Shown: piece after piece, positions 6,143-13,278 of the stretch
How positions within the stretch are numbered: position 1 is the first letter of the stretch
Layout of the letters: every line of letters begins with the position of its first letter
Virus record (IMG/VR): IMGVR_UViG_3300046820_000157
Span: 1 to 40,756 of that record
DNA length: 40,756 bases
Source: a virus
Strand: one strand, 5' to 3'
Notes under the pieces: model-generated
Told to the model about the DNA's origin: nothing
Seen by the model: only the letters and a program-made list of their open reading frames with translations
Databases searched by the model: none
Translations under genes and position numbers: made by a program

Positions 6143-7435
6143 ATGAGAACCGCAGAAGAAACACGCTTGAAGAAAGCGCATATTACTTTGATGCAACATC
6201 CAATGACTGCATTGTATTCGCAGATTATTGCATCAGGTAGAAATGAAGTAGTTGATGCCAAGGAACATGGTGGAATGTTTACCGCCTACACCGATGGCAT
6301 GAACAAGGTATATTGCAAGGAACACATCGCCGAGTATAAGTTGGAATCGGAGTTGCGAGGTGTGGTGTTGCATGAGAACCTTCATGTGGCATTGAAGCAG
6401 ATACCAAGACACCGAGACCTAAGCCATGACCATAAGATGCTTAATTATGCGATGGACTTCGTTGTCAATGATGTCATCAAGAATACTGTTGGCACAGTAG
6501 GACACAACAAAGAACCGTTGGTTACGCTTAACCCTAATTGGTTGTATCACCCAATGTTTCATAATTGGTCAGTCCGCAAGGTCTACGAGTATTTGAAGAA
6601 ACGCAAGGAGGAAATTGACAAGGCAGACCAAGACGGTAATCAGCCTCAGCCATGCCCTCAGCAAAACAACAGTTCAACGAATGATGAAAGCCAAAACGAG
6701 ACTGACATTGACGAGGCGCTACGCAATATGGACAAGGGTATGGATGACCACATATTCAAGGAAATCCAAGACATGACTGCCGAGGAGTTGAAGAAGTTGG
6801 AGGATGCGGTTGATAAAGCATTACGGCAGGGCGGTATGCTAGCAGGGCGGATGGGCGCATCTATCCCTCGTGTCATTGGAGATTTGCTTGAACCAAAGGT
6901 GGATTGGCGAGAGGTCTTTCGTGAGTTTGTTCAGTCAGCGATGCGTGGCAAGGATGAATACACATGGCGCAAGATGAACAAGTCTTATCTCGCTAATGAT
7001 ATGTATCTACCATCTATGCACTCTGAGACAATGGGTGAGTTGGTAGTTGCTATCGACACATCAGGCTCTATCAACAATGAGCAAATCTCTGAGTTTGCCT
7101 CAGAACTGGCATCCATCTGTGAAACTTGTAGCCCCGACAAGGTGCGAGTCTTGTGGTGGGATACCAAGGTGCATGGTGAGCAAATCTTTGAAGGTAACTA
7201 CAACGATATTGCCAAGATGCTCAAACCCCAAGGCGGTGGTGGCACTCATGTTGGTTGTGTCAGCGAATACATAATTAAGAGTTCAATCAATGCTGAAGCC
7301 TTGGTTATCTTTACCGATGGCTATGTGGAGAATAATCCTAAGTGGGAAGTAACGACTCCTACTATGTGGTTTGTTACACAGAACTCTAGCTTTGTTCCGC
7401 CCGCAGGTGGTCGTTGTGTTACGGTTGAGCAGTAA
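6143..7435 (+). CDS. metallopeptidase-like + VWA domain protein (DUF2201-type), 430 aa
   Basis: Partner protein of the AAA+ ATPase. The N-terminal part has the zinc-site motif HENLH (residues 77-81) of the putative metallopeptidase domain found in this family. A low-complexity, Gln/Asn/Asp-rich linker (about 165-195) follows. The C-terminal von Willebrand A domain has a complete metal-ion-dependent adhesion site: DTSGS at about 305, a Thr in GGGGTH near 370, and an Asp in FTDG near 393. This layout matches the CobT/ViaA-like partners of MoxR ATPases. The start follows CACAGGGAGAAACGGT. The domain calls are strong. Whether the peptidase site is active cannot be judged. Confidence 0.88.
   Translation: MRTAEETRLKKAHITLMQHPMTALYSQIIASGRNEVVDAKEHGGMFTAYTDGMNKVYCKEHIAEYKLESELRGVVLHENLHVALKQIPRHRDLSHDHKMLNYAMDFVVNDVIKNTVGTVGHNKEPLVTLNPNWLYHPMFHNWSVRKVYEYLKKRKEEIDKADQDGNQPQPCPQQNNSSTNDESQNETDIDEALRNMDKGMDDHIFKEIQDMTAEELKKLEDAVDKALRQGGMLAGRMGASIPRVIGDLLEPKVDWREVFREFVQSAMRGKDEYTWRKMNKSYLANDMYLPSMHSETMGELVVAIDTSGSINNEQISEFASELASICETCSPDKVRVLWWDTKVHGEQIFEGNYNDIAKMLKPQGGGGTHVGCVSEYIIKSSINAEALVIFTDGYVENNPKWEVTTPTMWFVTQNSSFVPPAGGRCVTVEQ
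6671..6689 (+). promoter_or_regulatory. AGTTCAAC-N7-GAA element, site 8 (inside a gene)
   Basis: AGTTCAAC-GAATGAT-GAAA encodes SSTNDE in the low-complexity linker of the VWA protein, a place where the amino-acid sequence is free to vary. Confidence 0.5.
7280..7298 (+). promoter_or_regulatory. AGTTCAAC-N7-GAA element, site 9 (inside a gene)
   Basis: AGTTCAAT-CAATGCT-GAAG preceded by TAATTAAG encodes IIKSSINAEA in the VWA domain. The flank TAATTAAG is the same as at site 11. Confidence 0.45.
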
Positions 7436-7461
7436 TTATATTAACTAACAGGGAGAAAACT

Positions 7462-8484
7462 ATGCCATATTTGACATACAAAGGGTTACAACATGTAACT
7501 CATACGCAAGACCCATTTAGGGGAACGATGAACTTCCCCATGTATAGCGACAGGAGACAACCGTATAGTCTCTTTCGGGTAGTCGAGACTGAGAACGATA
7601 TTGAATATCATGTCTGCTATGGCAGGGATTGGGAGAGTAAAGAAATCACTGAGCAAAAATATAATTTGCTCAAGGGTGTACGAGGTAAACGAGTCAGCAA
7701 GAAAGACAGGGACTATGAGCCTTATCCTTTCTATGAAACCATTGCCATACCAAGAGCCTTAGCTATCGTGCGGTCTGATAACACGATTGAGTTCGTTCGA
7801 GATAGTTATTGGCAAGGCGACAGGAAGAAAATGTCTGAGTGGATAAAATCAACTTGCTATATGTTTGACAGTTATCGGTATAGCGGTAATGGTCTGATGG
7901 TGTATGGGCAGAATAGTATGCCTATATTCAAAGGTCTGCGCTTAGACGCAGAAACTCTTAAGCCACACGAGTCTCAGAACATTCAAGTATTCCGCAAGGT
8001 CGTTGACCGTAAGAGAGCAAAGTCATTGATGGAGGGTTACAAGGACAAGCTAGATGTTGCCCATGCCATGCTGAAGTGTTTGGATATGGACACAATGATG
8101 GTATCAGCTAAAGATTTATTAGAAGAGCATGCCAGTAAACCCGATGAGAATAATTGGAAATACTTGGGGTCTGATGAAGCTATGCGAATCGGCGATAACT
8201 TACTCGAAAGCGGTTCAGAGTTTGAAGCATCATTGATGTATGCGATGGCAATAGGTGTGAACGGCTTTAGTGTATATGCGATTGAGAGATATGATAGTGG
8301 TGGGCATACAAGATACAACACTTGTGAGCCTAAGAATCTTGTGCCACGAATCAAGACTAGCTTGGCTAAGAAGGCGTATGAGACACACAAGCCATTCTAT
8401 GAGGTAGAAGTTCCTTTCATGAATACCAAGGGTAGTGAGTGGGGCCTACGAGTTGTATTAAACGGTGTGGATGTAGTTCGTTAA
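7462..8484 (+). CDS. hypothetical protein, 340 aa
   Basis: A soluble protein rich in Tyr, Arg and Asp with no motif I recognise. There is no signal peptide, membrane span, Walker motif or metal-binding cluster. The ATG follows CTAACAGGGAGAAAACT, a perfect 11-base match to the complement of the candidate small RNA loop. It follows the VWA gene by 26 bases and precedes a gene with a near-identical leader to that of the VWA gene. It is thus co-transcribed with the AAA+/VWA group and may act with it. That is inference from position only. Confidence 0.75.
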   Translation: MPYLTYKGLQHVTHTQDPFRGTMNFPMYSDRRQPYSLFRVVETENDIEYHVCYGRDWESKEITEQKYNLLKGVRGKRVSKKDRDYEPYPFYETIAIPRALAIVRSDNTIEFVRDSYWQGDRKKMSEWIKSTCYMFDSYRYSGNGLMVYGQNSMPIFKGLRLDAETLKPHESQNIQVFRKVVDRKRAKSLMEGYKDKLDVAHAMLKCLDMDTMMVSAKDLLEEHASKPDENNWKYLGSDEAMRIGDNLLESGSEFEASLMYAMAIGVNGFSVYAIERYDSGGHTRYNTCEPKNLVPRIKTSLAKKAYETHKPFYEVEVPFMNTKGSEWGLRVVLNGVDVVR

Positions 8485-8489
8485 TCAGT

Positions 8490-8508
8490 AGTTCAACACA
8501 GGGAGAAG
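8490..8508 (+). promoter_or_regulatory. AGTTCAAC-N7-GAA element, site 10, overlapping a binding site
   Basis: AGTTCAAC-ACAGGGA-GAAG, just after the stop of the 340-residue gene. The spacer carries the binding site for the ATG at 8513. It matches the leader at 6120-6138 almost base for base, including the upstream TTAAT and AGT. Confidence 0.5.
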
Positions 8509-8512
8509 TAGT

Positions 8513-9454
8513 ATGTTAAGTAATATCTTATTCCATGCAGTAGCAGATGATTCATTGAAAGAGAATGTAGCGCAGAGCAAAGTATTGCCTCTCATTCGTG
8601 AACTCAATCATATCTATGGCTTAAAAGTATATGCAGAGTCAGGCGACTTTCGTTTCGGTAGCGGTGGCGGTAATGCAGATAACTTTATGCTATGCGATGA
8701 AGTACAAGGCTTTCCTGTTGGTCGTGTGTTTGTGTATGAAGATAACTTTTGCTATCACACACCGTATAGTTCAAAGCAACGAGGGACTGATGACTTTGAT
8801 AGACACACCTTCCGTAGCAAAAAACTATCGTCATTGATAGCATCGCTAAAGAAAGTAGGCATTCTTACCAAAGGAGAACAGATAATTGAACAGCTTGATG
8901 AGGCTATGAATGGGGCAGTTCGCCCTATATATACATCATTCAATGTTGACAGAAAAAATAATATTACTGGAGACCATGCACATGAAATACTTTTAGCGTT
9001 ACAAAGCGGTAAGACACTTAGCGACTTACCACAGGGTAGTAGGGATTTATACCTAAAGTATATTGACGACTATACCAAAGTTGACATACAGTTAGAAACT
9101 AGAAAACAGGGAATACATGAAATGACGGATAACTGCTATGTCGTGGGTGCAGACAGAAAAGGTCACTACCTAGTTGCTGATGGAGGTTGTGAAGTTATGC
9201 AATCTAATGGGGTTGAATTTTATAAGTTAGATTACAAAAGTCCATTCAAGCGTGTTAGTTCTTTGAAGGAGTATCCCGATATATTGTCTTGCCTAACAAT
9301 GACTAAGGTGCATCTTGACGATAAGTTCAGACCTTGGTCAGATAAATCTTTAGCACCGTATGGAGACAAATACATCCCTGAGTTAGGTATTAGTTACGGT
9401 TATAGAAACAACAACACCGACTTTGATATGGAGTGGCTATGCATATCCAAATAA
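8513..9454 (+). CDS. hypothetical protein, 313 aa
   Basis: A soluble, mixed alpha/beta-looking protein with a glycine-rich stretch (FGSGGGNADN, about residues 47-57) and many Asp and Tyr residues. I do not recognise a family. The start is set by ACAGGGAGAAG five bases upstream. Its end overlaps the next gene by 16 bases. It belongs to the same transcription unit as the AAA+/VWA genes. Confidence 0.72.
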   Translation: MLSNILFHAVADDSLKENVAQSKVLPLIRELNHIYGLKVYAESGDFRFGSGGGNADNFMLCDEVQGFPVGRVFVYEDNFCYHTPYSSKQRGTDDFDRHTFRSKKLSSLIASLKKVGILTKGEQIIEQLDEAMNGAVRPIYTSFNVDRKNNITGDHAHEILLALQSGKTLSDLPQGSRDLYLKYIDDYTKVDIQLETRKQGIHEMTDNCYVVGADRKGHYLVADGGCEVMQSNGVEFYKLDYKSPFKRVSSLKEYPDILSCLTMTKVHLDDKFRPWSDKSLAPYGDKYIPELGISYGYRNNNTDFDMEWLCISK

Positions 9455-9801
9455 GCGACTTAGTTCCGTTAGTGCATCCATATAACTGGTCTCTTTATCG
9501 TGTGCCATTAAGGAAAGTCAATGACGATTACTATGTTTATTTGGGCAATGGTATTGTTAGAATTTTTACTTCTGATACTTTGCCTGATTGTATTAAGGGT
9601 AAGATGGCAATGATACTTGCGTCATCTAGCGTTAACTTATACAGAGACCACGATAGGTCTTTCGGAGTATGTGAACTAATGAATAATTATCCTTCAGATG
9701 TGTTAGATACTGGTTGGCGAGGTAGCGATACATTCTTTGTAGTTGTAATAGAACGGCAAGATTTGGATTCAATGGTTGGTGAAGTATTAAATAAGGAGTA
9801 G
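9439..9801 (+). CDS. hypothetical protein, 120 aa
   Basis: Starts inside the end of the previous gene. I prefer the ATG at 9439 (MHIQISDLVPLV...), five bases after GGAG. A GTG two codons earlier is also in frame but would overlap that binding site. The protein has alternating hydrophobic residues suggesting beta strands, and no recognisable motif. It is the last of three unrecognised genes after the VWA gene. Confidence 0.68.
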   Translation: MHIQISDLVPLVHPYNWSLYRVPLRKVNDDYYVYLGNGIVRIFTSDTLPDCIKGKMAMILASSSVNLYRDHDRSFGVCELMNNYPSDVLDTGWRGSDTFFVVVIERQDLDSMVGEVLNKE

Positions 9802-9803
9802 TT

Positions 9804-10106
9804 ATGGCAGTAACACCTGAGTCAAAAGTTAAAACAAAGATAAAGAGAACCTTAGATTCTATGGGGGCATACTTTATTCAGCCAGTAGGGACAGGCTTTG
9901 GCTCTAGCGGTGCGCCTGATATTGTCGCTTGCTATAAAGGATTCTTTATTGGTATTGAAGCAAAAGCAGGGAAAGGCAAGACAACTGCTTTGCAAGAACT
10001 TAATCTTGCTAAGATAAAGATGATGGGTGGTCTTGCGTTAGTTATTAATGAGATGAATGTCTCAGAGTTAAGACAGTTAATTGAAACTTGGTTAAAGGAG
10101 AAATAG
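9804..10106 (+). CDS. VRR-NUC domain nuclease, 100 aa
   Basis: A small single-domain nuclease of the VRR-NUC branch of the PD-(D/E)xK fold. Members cleave branched or single-stranded DNA and are frequent in phage replication regions. The catalytic pattern is clear: GSSGAPDIV (Asp near residue 37), then FIGIEAKAGKG (Glu and Lys, about 49-55), then TALQELNL with the conserved Gln. The length is typical of the phage stand-alone form. AAGGAG lies just before the ATG, and it follows the previous gene by two bases. It may process replication intermediates together with the polymerase and helicases further on. Confidence 0.88.
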   Translation: MAVTPESKVKTKIKRTLDSMGAYFIQPVGTGFGSSGAPDIVACYKGFFIGIEAKAGKGKTTALQELNLAKIKMMGGLALVINEMNVSELRQLIETWLKEK

Positions 10107-10107
10107 T

Positions 10108-10320
10108 ATGCATAGTAAAACACTTAGACGATTGATTGCAGTTCAAGAAAAACCTAAAGAAGTAAAGCCATCAATGGCGATTGATAGGGATTCTAAATTT
10201 GTTTGGACAATGGGCGCTGATGTGATGAAAACTTTTAAGCGCTTTGGCTTTGTACCACCAACAGAATATCGTGATGATTTCTTATTTAAGATAAACAGGG
10301 AAGCGAGTAAAAATGAGTGA
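10108..10320 (+). CDS. hypothetical protein, 70 aa
   Basis: A basic protein, one base after the nuclease gene and overlapping the next small gene by 8 bases. AAAGGAGAAATAGT provides the binding site. The region KFVWTMGADVMKTFKRFGFVPPTEYRDDF looks like a short folded module, possibly DNA- or protein-binding, but I do not recognise it. Confidence 0.7.
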   Translation: MHSKTLRRLIAVQEKPKEVKPSMAIDRDSKFVWTMGADVMKTFKRFGFVPPTEYRDDFLFKINREASKNE

Positions 10321-10411
10321 TATAAGCAAAATTGTAATTACGCTTGTCATATCTGTTATGTTCGGTATGGTTTGCACAATATTGGGTTATTGGTTAGCGA
10401 GTATCTTATGA
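10313..10411 (+). CDS. single-span membrane mini-protein, 32 aa
   Basis: MSDISKIVITLVISVMFGMV continues to CTILGYWLASIL, one long hydrophobic helix. The frame overlaps the end of the previous gene and ends in an ATGA overlap with the next one. AGGGAAGCGAG precedes the ATG. Size and hydrophobicity suggest an inner-membrane peptide. The overlaps support it. Confidence 0.6.
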   Translation: MSDISKIVITLVISVMFGMVCTILGYWLASIL

Positions 10412-10614
10412 CACAAGAAGATGAAGGAATGCTCAGAGACATCTTTGCAGGGTTAGCGTTGTGCGGTATTTTGTCTTGTGATTATTCAGTTGATGAAGAC
10501 CCTGCGGTGTTGGCATACAAGTATGCAGACGAAATGATGGAGGCTCGTAAACCAAAAGAAGAAATTGGTATTAAGACTGTGCGTAAAGGTAGAAGATATG
10601 ACAAAACGGCTTGA
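10408..10614 (+). CDS. hypothetical acidic protein, 68 aa
   Basis: I start at the ATG overlapping the membrane-peptide stop (MTQEDEGMLRDIFAG...), not at an upstream in-frame ATG at 10372 inside that gene. It is an acidic, helical protein of the kind often seen as anonymous phage ORFs. It ends within the start region of the sigma-like gene (17-base overlap). Confidence 0.65.
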   Translation: MTQEDEGMLRDIFAGLALCGILSCDYSVDEDPAVLAYKYADEMMEARKPKEEIGIKTVRKGRRYDKTA

Positions 10615-10804
10615 ACCCATACCCTTTGGGATGGTCGAGGTAGATGATGAGGACTTTGATAAAACACTTTTTAGTAAAACACAAAAGGAGGTGGCAGATG
10701 AACTAAAAGTAACTAGAAGTACAGTAGGAAATATAGAAAAAAGAGCGATGAAAAAATTTAAGGAAAAATTCATTGCTAAATTTAACAAAGACGATTATAT
10801 TTAA
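10598..10804 (+). CDS. sigma-70 region 4-like HTH mini-protein, 68 aa
   Basis: The C-terminal half reads KTQKEVADELKVTRSTVGNI then EKRAMKKFKEKF. This matches the helix-turn-helix of sigma-70 region 4, which contacts the -35 element and ends in the familiar IEKxAxxKL pattern. No region 2 is present, so it cannot act as a complete sigma factor. It could instead bind DNA, or compete with or redirect the host sigma on RNA polymerase. I start at MTKRLEP because the longer frame begins inside the previous gene. The HTH assignment is good; the regulatory role is inferred. Confidence 0.75.
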   Translation: MTKRLEPIPFGMVEVDDEDFDKTLFSKTQKEVADELKVTRSTVGNIEKRAMKKFKEKFIAKFNKDDYI

Positions 10805-10822
10805 TTTAATAGGGAGTAGTAA

Positions 10823-11197
10823 ATGAAAACTAAATCATTAAAAACCAAAAAGGTTATGGCTTACTTACAAGCTAATCCATCAGCCAAACCAAGCGAAGTG
10901 GCTAAGAAATTTAAGATGACACCATCATATGTGTATCTTCTAAGAAACAAAACTAAAAAGCCAAGCAAGCTAATTAAGAGTTCAACCAAGGAAGAAGCCG
11001 TAGATAAAGTGAATCATCCTCCGCACTACAAAGTAGGTGGCATCGAGACGATTGATTTTATCGAGGCGAAGAAACTAAATTACAACCTTGGTAATGTTAT
11101 TAAATACATTACTCGTGCCGACCACAAGGGCAGTCGTAACGAGGACTTACAGAAAGCCCTATGGTATCTAAATCGTGAATTAGGGAGAAAAGCATGA
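10823..11197 (+). CDS. HTH + DUF3310 protein, 124 aa
   Basis: The C-terminal 65 residues are a DUF3310 domain: VNHPPHY, then IETIDFIEA, NLGNVIKYITRA and EDLQKALWYLNREL. DUF3310 is widespread in phages and of unproven activity, though it is often annotated as a nucleotide kinase-like domain. The N-terminal part (PSAKPSEVAKKFKMTPSYVY, about residues 19-38) looks like a helix-turn-helix, which is unusual as a fusion. The linker KSSTKEEA is encoded by an AGTTCAAC-N7-GAA element. AGGGAGTAG precedes the ATG. Confidence 0.85.
   Translation: MKTKSLKTKKVMAYLQANPSAKPSEVAKKFKMTPSYVYLLRNKTKKPSKLIKSSTKEEAVDKVNHPPHYKVGGIETIDFIEAKKLNYNLGNVIKYITRADHKGSRNEDLQKALWYLNRELGRKA
10979..10997 (+). promoter_or_regulatory. 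AGTTCAAC-N7-GAA element, site 11 (inside a gene)
   Basis: AGTTCAAC-CAAGGAA-GAAG preceded by TAATTAAG falls exactly in the linker between the HTH and DUF3310 domains and encodes LIKSSTKEEA. Confidence 0.5.
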
Positions 11198-11346
11198 AGA
11201 AAGTATTAGTCGCTTTATGTGGTATAGGTTTTGCAACGGCAGTCTATGCTAATTGCACAACAAGCACAGTTACAATGCCTAATGGCAAGATGATGTTTTG
11301 CCAGACTTGTTGTTATAACGGCAACTGTAACACCACTTGTTTTTGA
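11194..11346 (+). CDS. secreted Cys-rich mini-protein, 50 aa
   Basis: A signal peptide (MKKVLVALCGIGFATAVYA, probable cleavage before NCTTS) is followed by about 31 residues with six cysteines, including a CC pair (CQTCCYNGNCNTTC). It should be exported and disulphide-bonded in the periplasm, or released. The start overlaps the previous stop, with TAGGGAGAAAAGC in front, and a terminator follows. Similar short exported Cys-rich peptides are familiar from phages of freshwater bacteria, with unknown function. Host envelope modification or exclusion is possible but not shown. Confidence 0.75.
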   Translation: MKKVLVALCGIGFATAVYANCTTSTVTMPNGKMMFCQTCCYNGNCNTTCF

Positions 11347-11356
11347 GTAGTCTTTA

Positions 11357-11390
11357 GGGGAGTCCGCCTAACGGTGCGCTCCCCTTTTTT
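11357..11390 (+). terminator. rho-independent terminator
   Basis: GGGGAG (11357-11362) pairs with CTCCCC (11379-11384), with an inner CCGC/GCGC region making a partly paired loop, followed by six T. It closes the operon that ends with the Cys-rich peptide. Confidence 0.85.
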
Positions 11391-11413
11391 GTAGCTATTT
11401 CATATCTTATTTA

Positions 11414-13276
11414 ATGTCATTAATCACACTAGACTTCGAGACCTACTACGACAAGGACTTCTCCTTGCGTAAACTCACGACTGAAGAATATATCAGGGAT
11501 AAGCGCTTTGAGACTATCGGTGTTGGATTGAAGATAGACGATGCGGAAACTAAATGGGTTAGCGGAACTTGTCAGGAATTAAAGCCTTACCTGATGTCGT
11601 TCGATTGGGCTAACTCTGCGGTGCTTTGCCACAACATGCAGTTTGATGGCGCAATCCTTGCGTGGAAGTTCGGCATTATCCCCCACATTTACTTTGACAC
11701 CCTATGCATGGCTCGTGCGCTTCATGGGGTAGACTCTTCAGCATCATTGATGGCGCTTGTAGAACGCTACAAACTTGGCGCAAAAGGTACAGAAGTCGAA
11801 CAGGCACAAGGCAAATATATAACTGGCTTCACTCCTAGCGAGCTTGAACAGTATGGGCGCTACTGCATCAACGATGTCGAGCTAACAAAAAAGTTATTTG
11901 ATGTTATGTCTAAGGATTTTCCCTTGGGCGAACTAAAGCTAATCGACATGACGCTACGCATGTATACACAGCCTGTGCTTGAGGTAGATGATGCTTTACT
12001 GATGGAGAGGTTAGACGAAGTCCGCAGCGAAAAGAGCGTGTTACTGCAATCCTTGATGGAAAAGCTAAAGTGCGAGACCGAAGAAGAGGTACGCAAGAAG
12101 CTAGCAAGTAACAAGAAATTTGCAGGACTGCTGACAGAATTTGGAGTTCAACCACCGTTGAAGACTAGTAAGACGACAGGCAAAGAAACCTTTGCGCTTG
12201 CTAAAAATGACGAAGGTTTTATCGCCTTGACAGAGAGCGAAGACCCATTTATACAACAACTATGTGCGGTGCGTCTCGGTACTAAATCTACATTGGAGGA
12301 GTCACGAATTGAACGATTCATTGATATTGGCAAGCGTAATAAAGGTCGCCTTCCTATTCCTCTTAAGTATTATGGCGCTCATACTGGTCGTTGGGCTGGT
12401 TCTGACAAGGTTAACTTTCAAAATCTCCCCTCCCGTGATGTCAAAAAGAAGACGCTCAAGAATGCAGTCGTAGCGCCTGATGGTTTTGTAGTTATTAACT
12501 CCGACTCCTCACAGATTGAAGCTAGGGTGCTGGCTTGGCTTGCAGGGCAAGAGGACTTGGTCAAAGCCTTTGCGGAGAAGCAAGATGTATATAGCCTGTT
12601 TGCCTCCGAGGTATATGGTAAAAAAGTAACTAAAGAGAATCCCGTTGAGAGGTTCGTGGGTAAGACTTGTATCCTCGGTCTAGGATATGGGACTGGCGCA
12701 AGCAAATTACAGCACACGCTAAAGACTACCCCTCCTGGTGTTGAACTAGACGAAGATGAGTGTAAGCGAATAGTTGATCTATACAGACAGACTAATGATG
12801 GCATCGTAGGTCTGTGGCGAGAGTCAGAAGATGCGCTAGAAAGTATTTTCTCAGGCGTCAAAAAGCCGTATTATCTAGGACAACACCGTTGCCTAACTGT
12901 CAATTCGGAGGGGATTCTTTTGCCCAGCGGTTGTTATATCCGATACCCCAACCTAACAGTCGAGATCCAGAATAACAAGCCTCAATACTCGTATAAGTCT
13001 CGTAGAGGAGAGATTACTCTATGGGGTGGCGCGGTCGTTGAAAACGTGGTTCAAGCCTTGGCGAGATGCATTGTGGGCGAACAGATGCTCAAGATTCAGG
13101 AAAGATATTCTGTAGTGTTGACTGTGCATGACGCTGCGGTATGTGTAGTGCCTGAAGATGAGCTTGAGCAAGCAGTTTCTTATGTGACGGAATGTATGTC
13201 TGCAGCGCCGTCTTGGGCTACAGGGCTTCCTATCGCCTGTGAAACTAAAGTAGCAAAATCATACGGGGAATGTTAA
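11414..13276 (+). CDS. family A DNA polymerase with 3'-5' exonuclease, 620 aa
   Basis: The replicative DNA polymerase of the phage. The exonuclease domain has DFE at residues 7-9 (Exo I), HNMQFD at 73-78 (Exo II) and YCINDVE near 150-156 (Exo III), so proofreading looks intact. The polymerase domain has motif A NSDSSQIEAR near residue 360, a motif B-like GKTCILGLGYGTG near 420, and motif C TVHDAAV near 570. The length suits a compact phage enzyme without a 5' nuclease. It follows the terminator by 23 bases. No Shine-Dalgarno sequence precedes the ATG (TCTTATTTA), which is odd for so important a gene. The C-terminus overlaps or abuts the next small gene. Confidence 0.95.
   Translation: MSLITLDFETYYDKDFSLRKLTTEEYIRDKRFETIGVGLKIDDAETKWVSGTCQELKPYLMSFDWANSAVLCHNMQFDGAILAWKFGIIPHIYFDTLCMARALHGVDSSASLMALVERYKLGAKGTEVEQAQGKYITGFTPSELEQYGRYCINDVELTKKLFDVMSKDFPLGELKLIDMTLRMYTQPVLEVDDALLMERLDEVRSEKSVLLQSLMEKLKCETEEEVRKKLASNKKFAGLLTEFGVQPPLKTSKTTGKETFALAKNDEGFIALTESEDPFIQQLCAVRLGTKSTLEESRIERFIDIGKRNKGRLPIPLKYYGAHTGRWAGSDKVNFQNLPSRDVKKKTLKNAVVAPDGFVVINSDSSQIEARVLAWLAGQEDLVKAFAEKQDVYSLFASEVYGKKVTKENPVERFVGKTCILGLGYGTGASKLQHTLKTTPPGVELDEDECKRIVDLYRQTNDGIVGLWRESEDALESIFSGVKKPYYLGQHRCLTVNSEGILLPSGCYIRYPNLTVEIQNNKPQYSYKSRRGEITLWGGAVVENVVQALARCIVGEQMLKIQERYSVVLTVHDAAVCVVPEDELEQAVSYVTECMSAAPSWATGLPIACETKVAKSYGEC
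12145..12163 (+). promoter_or_regulatory. AGTTCAAC-N7-GAA element, site 12 (inside a gene)
   Basis: AGTTCAAC-CACCGTT-GAAG lies in the polymerase gene and encodes GVQPPLK, a different codon phase from the other in-gene sites. It keeps a full palindrome (GTTCAAC/GTTGAA). It is the last copy I found. Confidence 0.45.
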
Positions 13277-13278
13277 AA

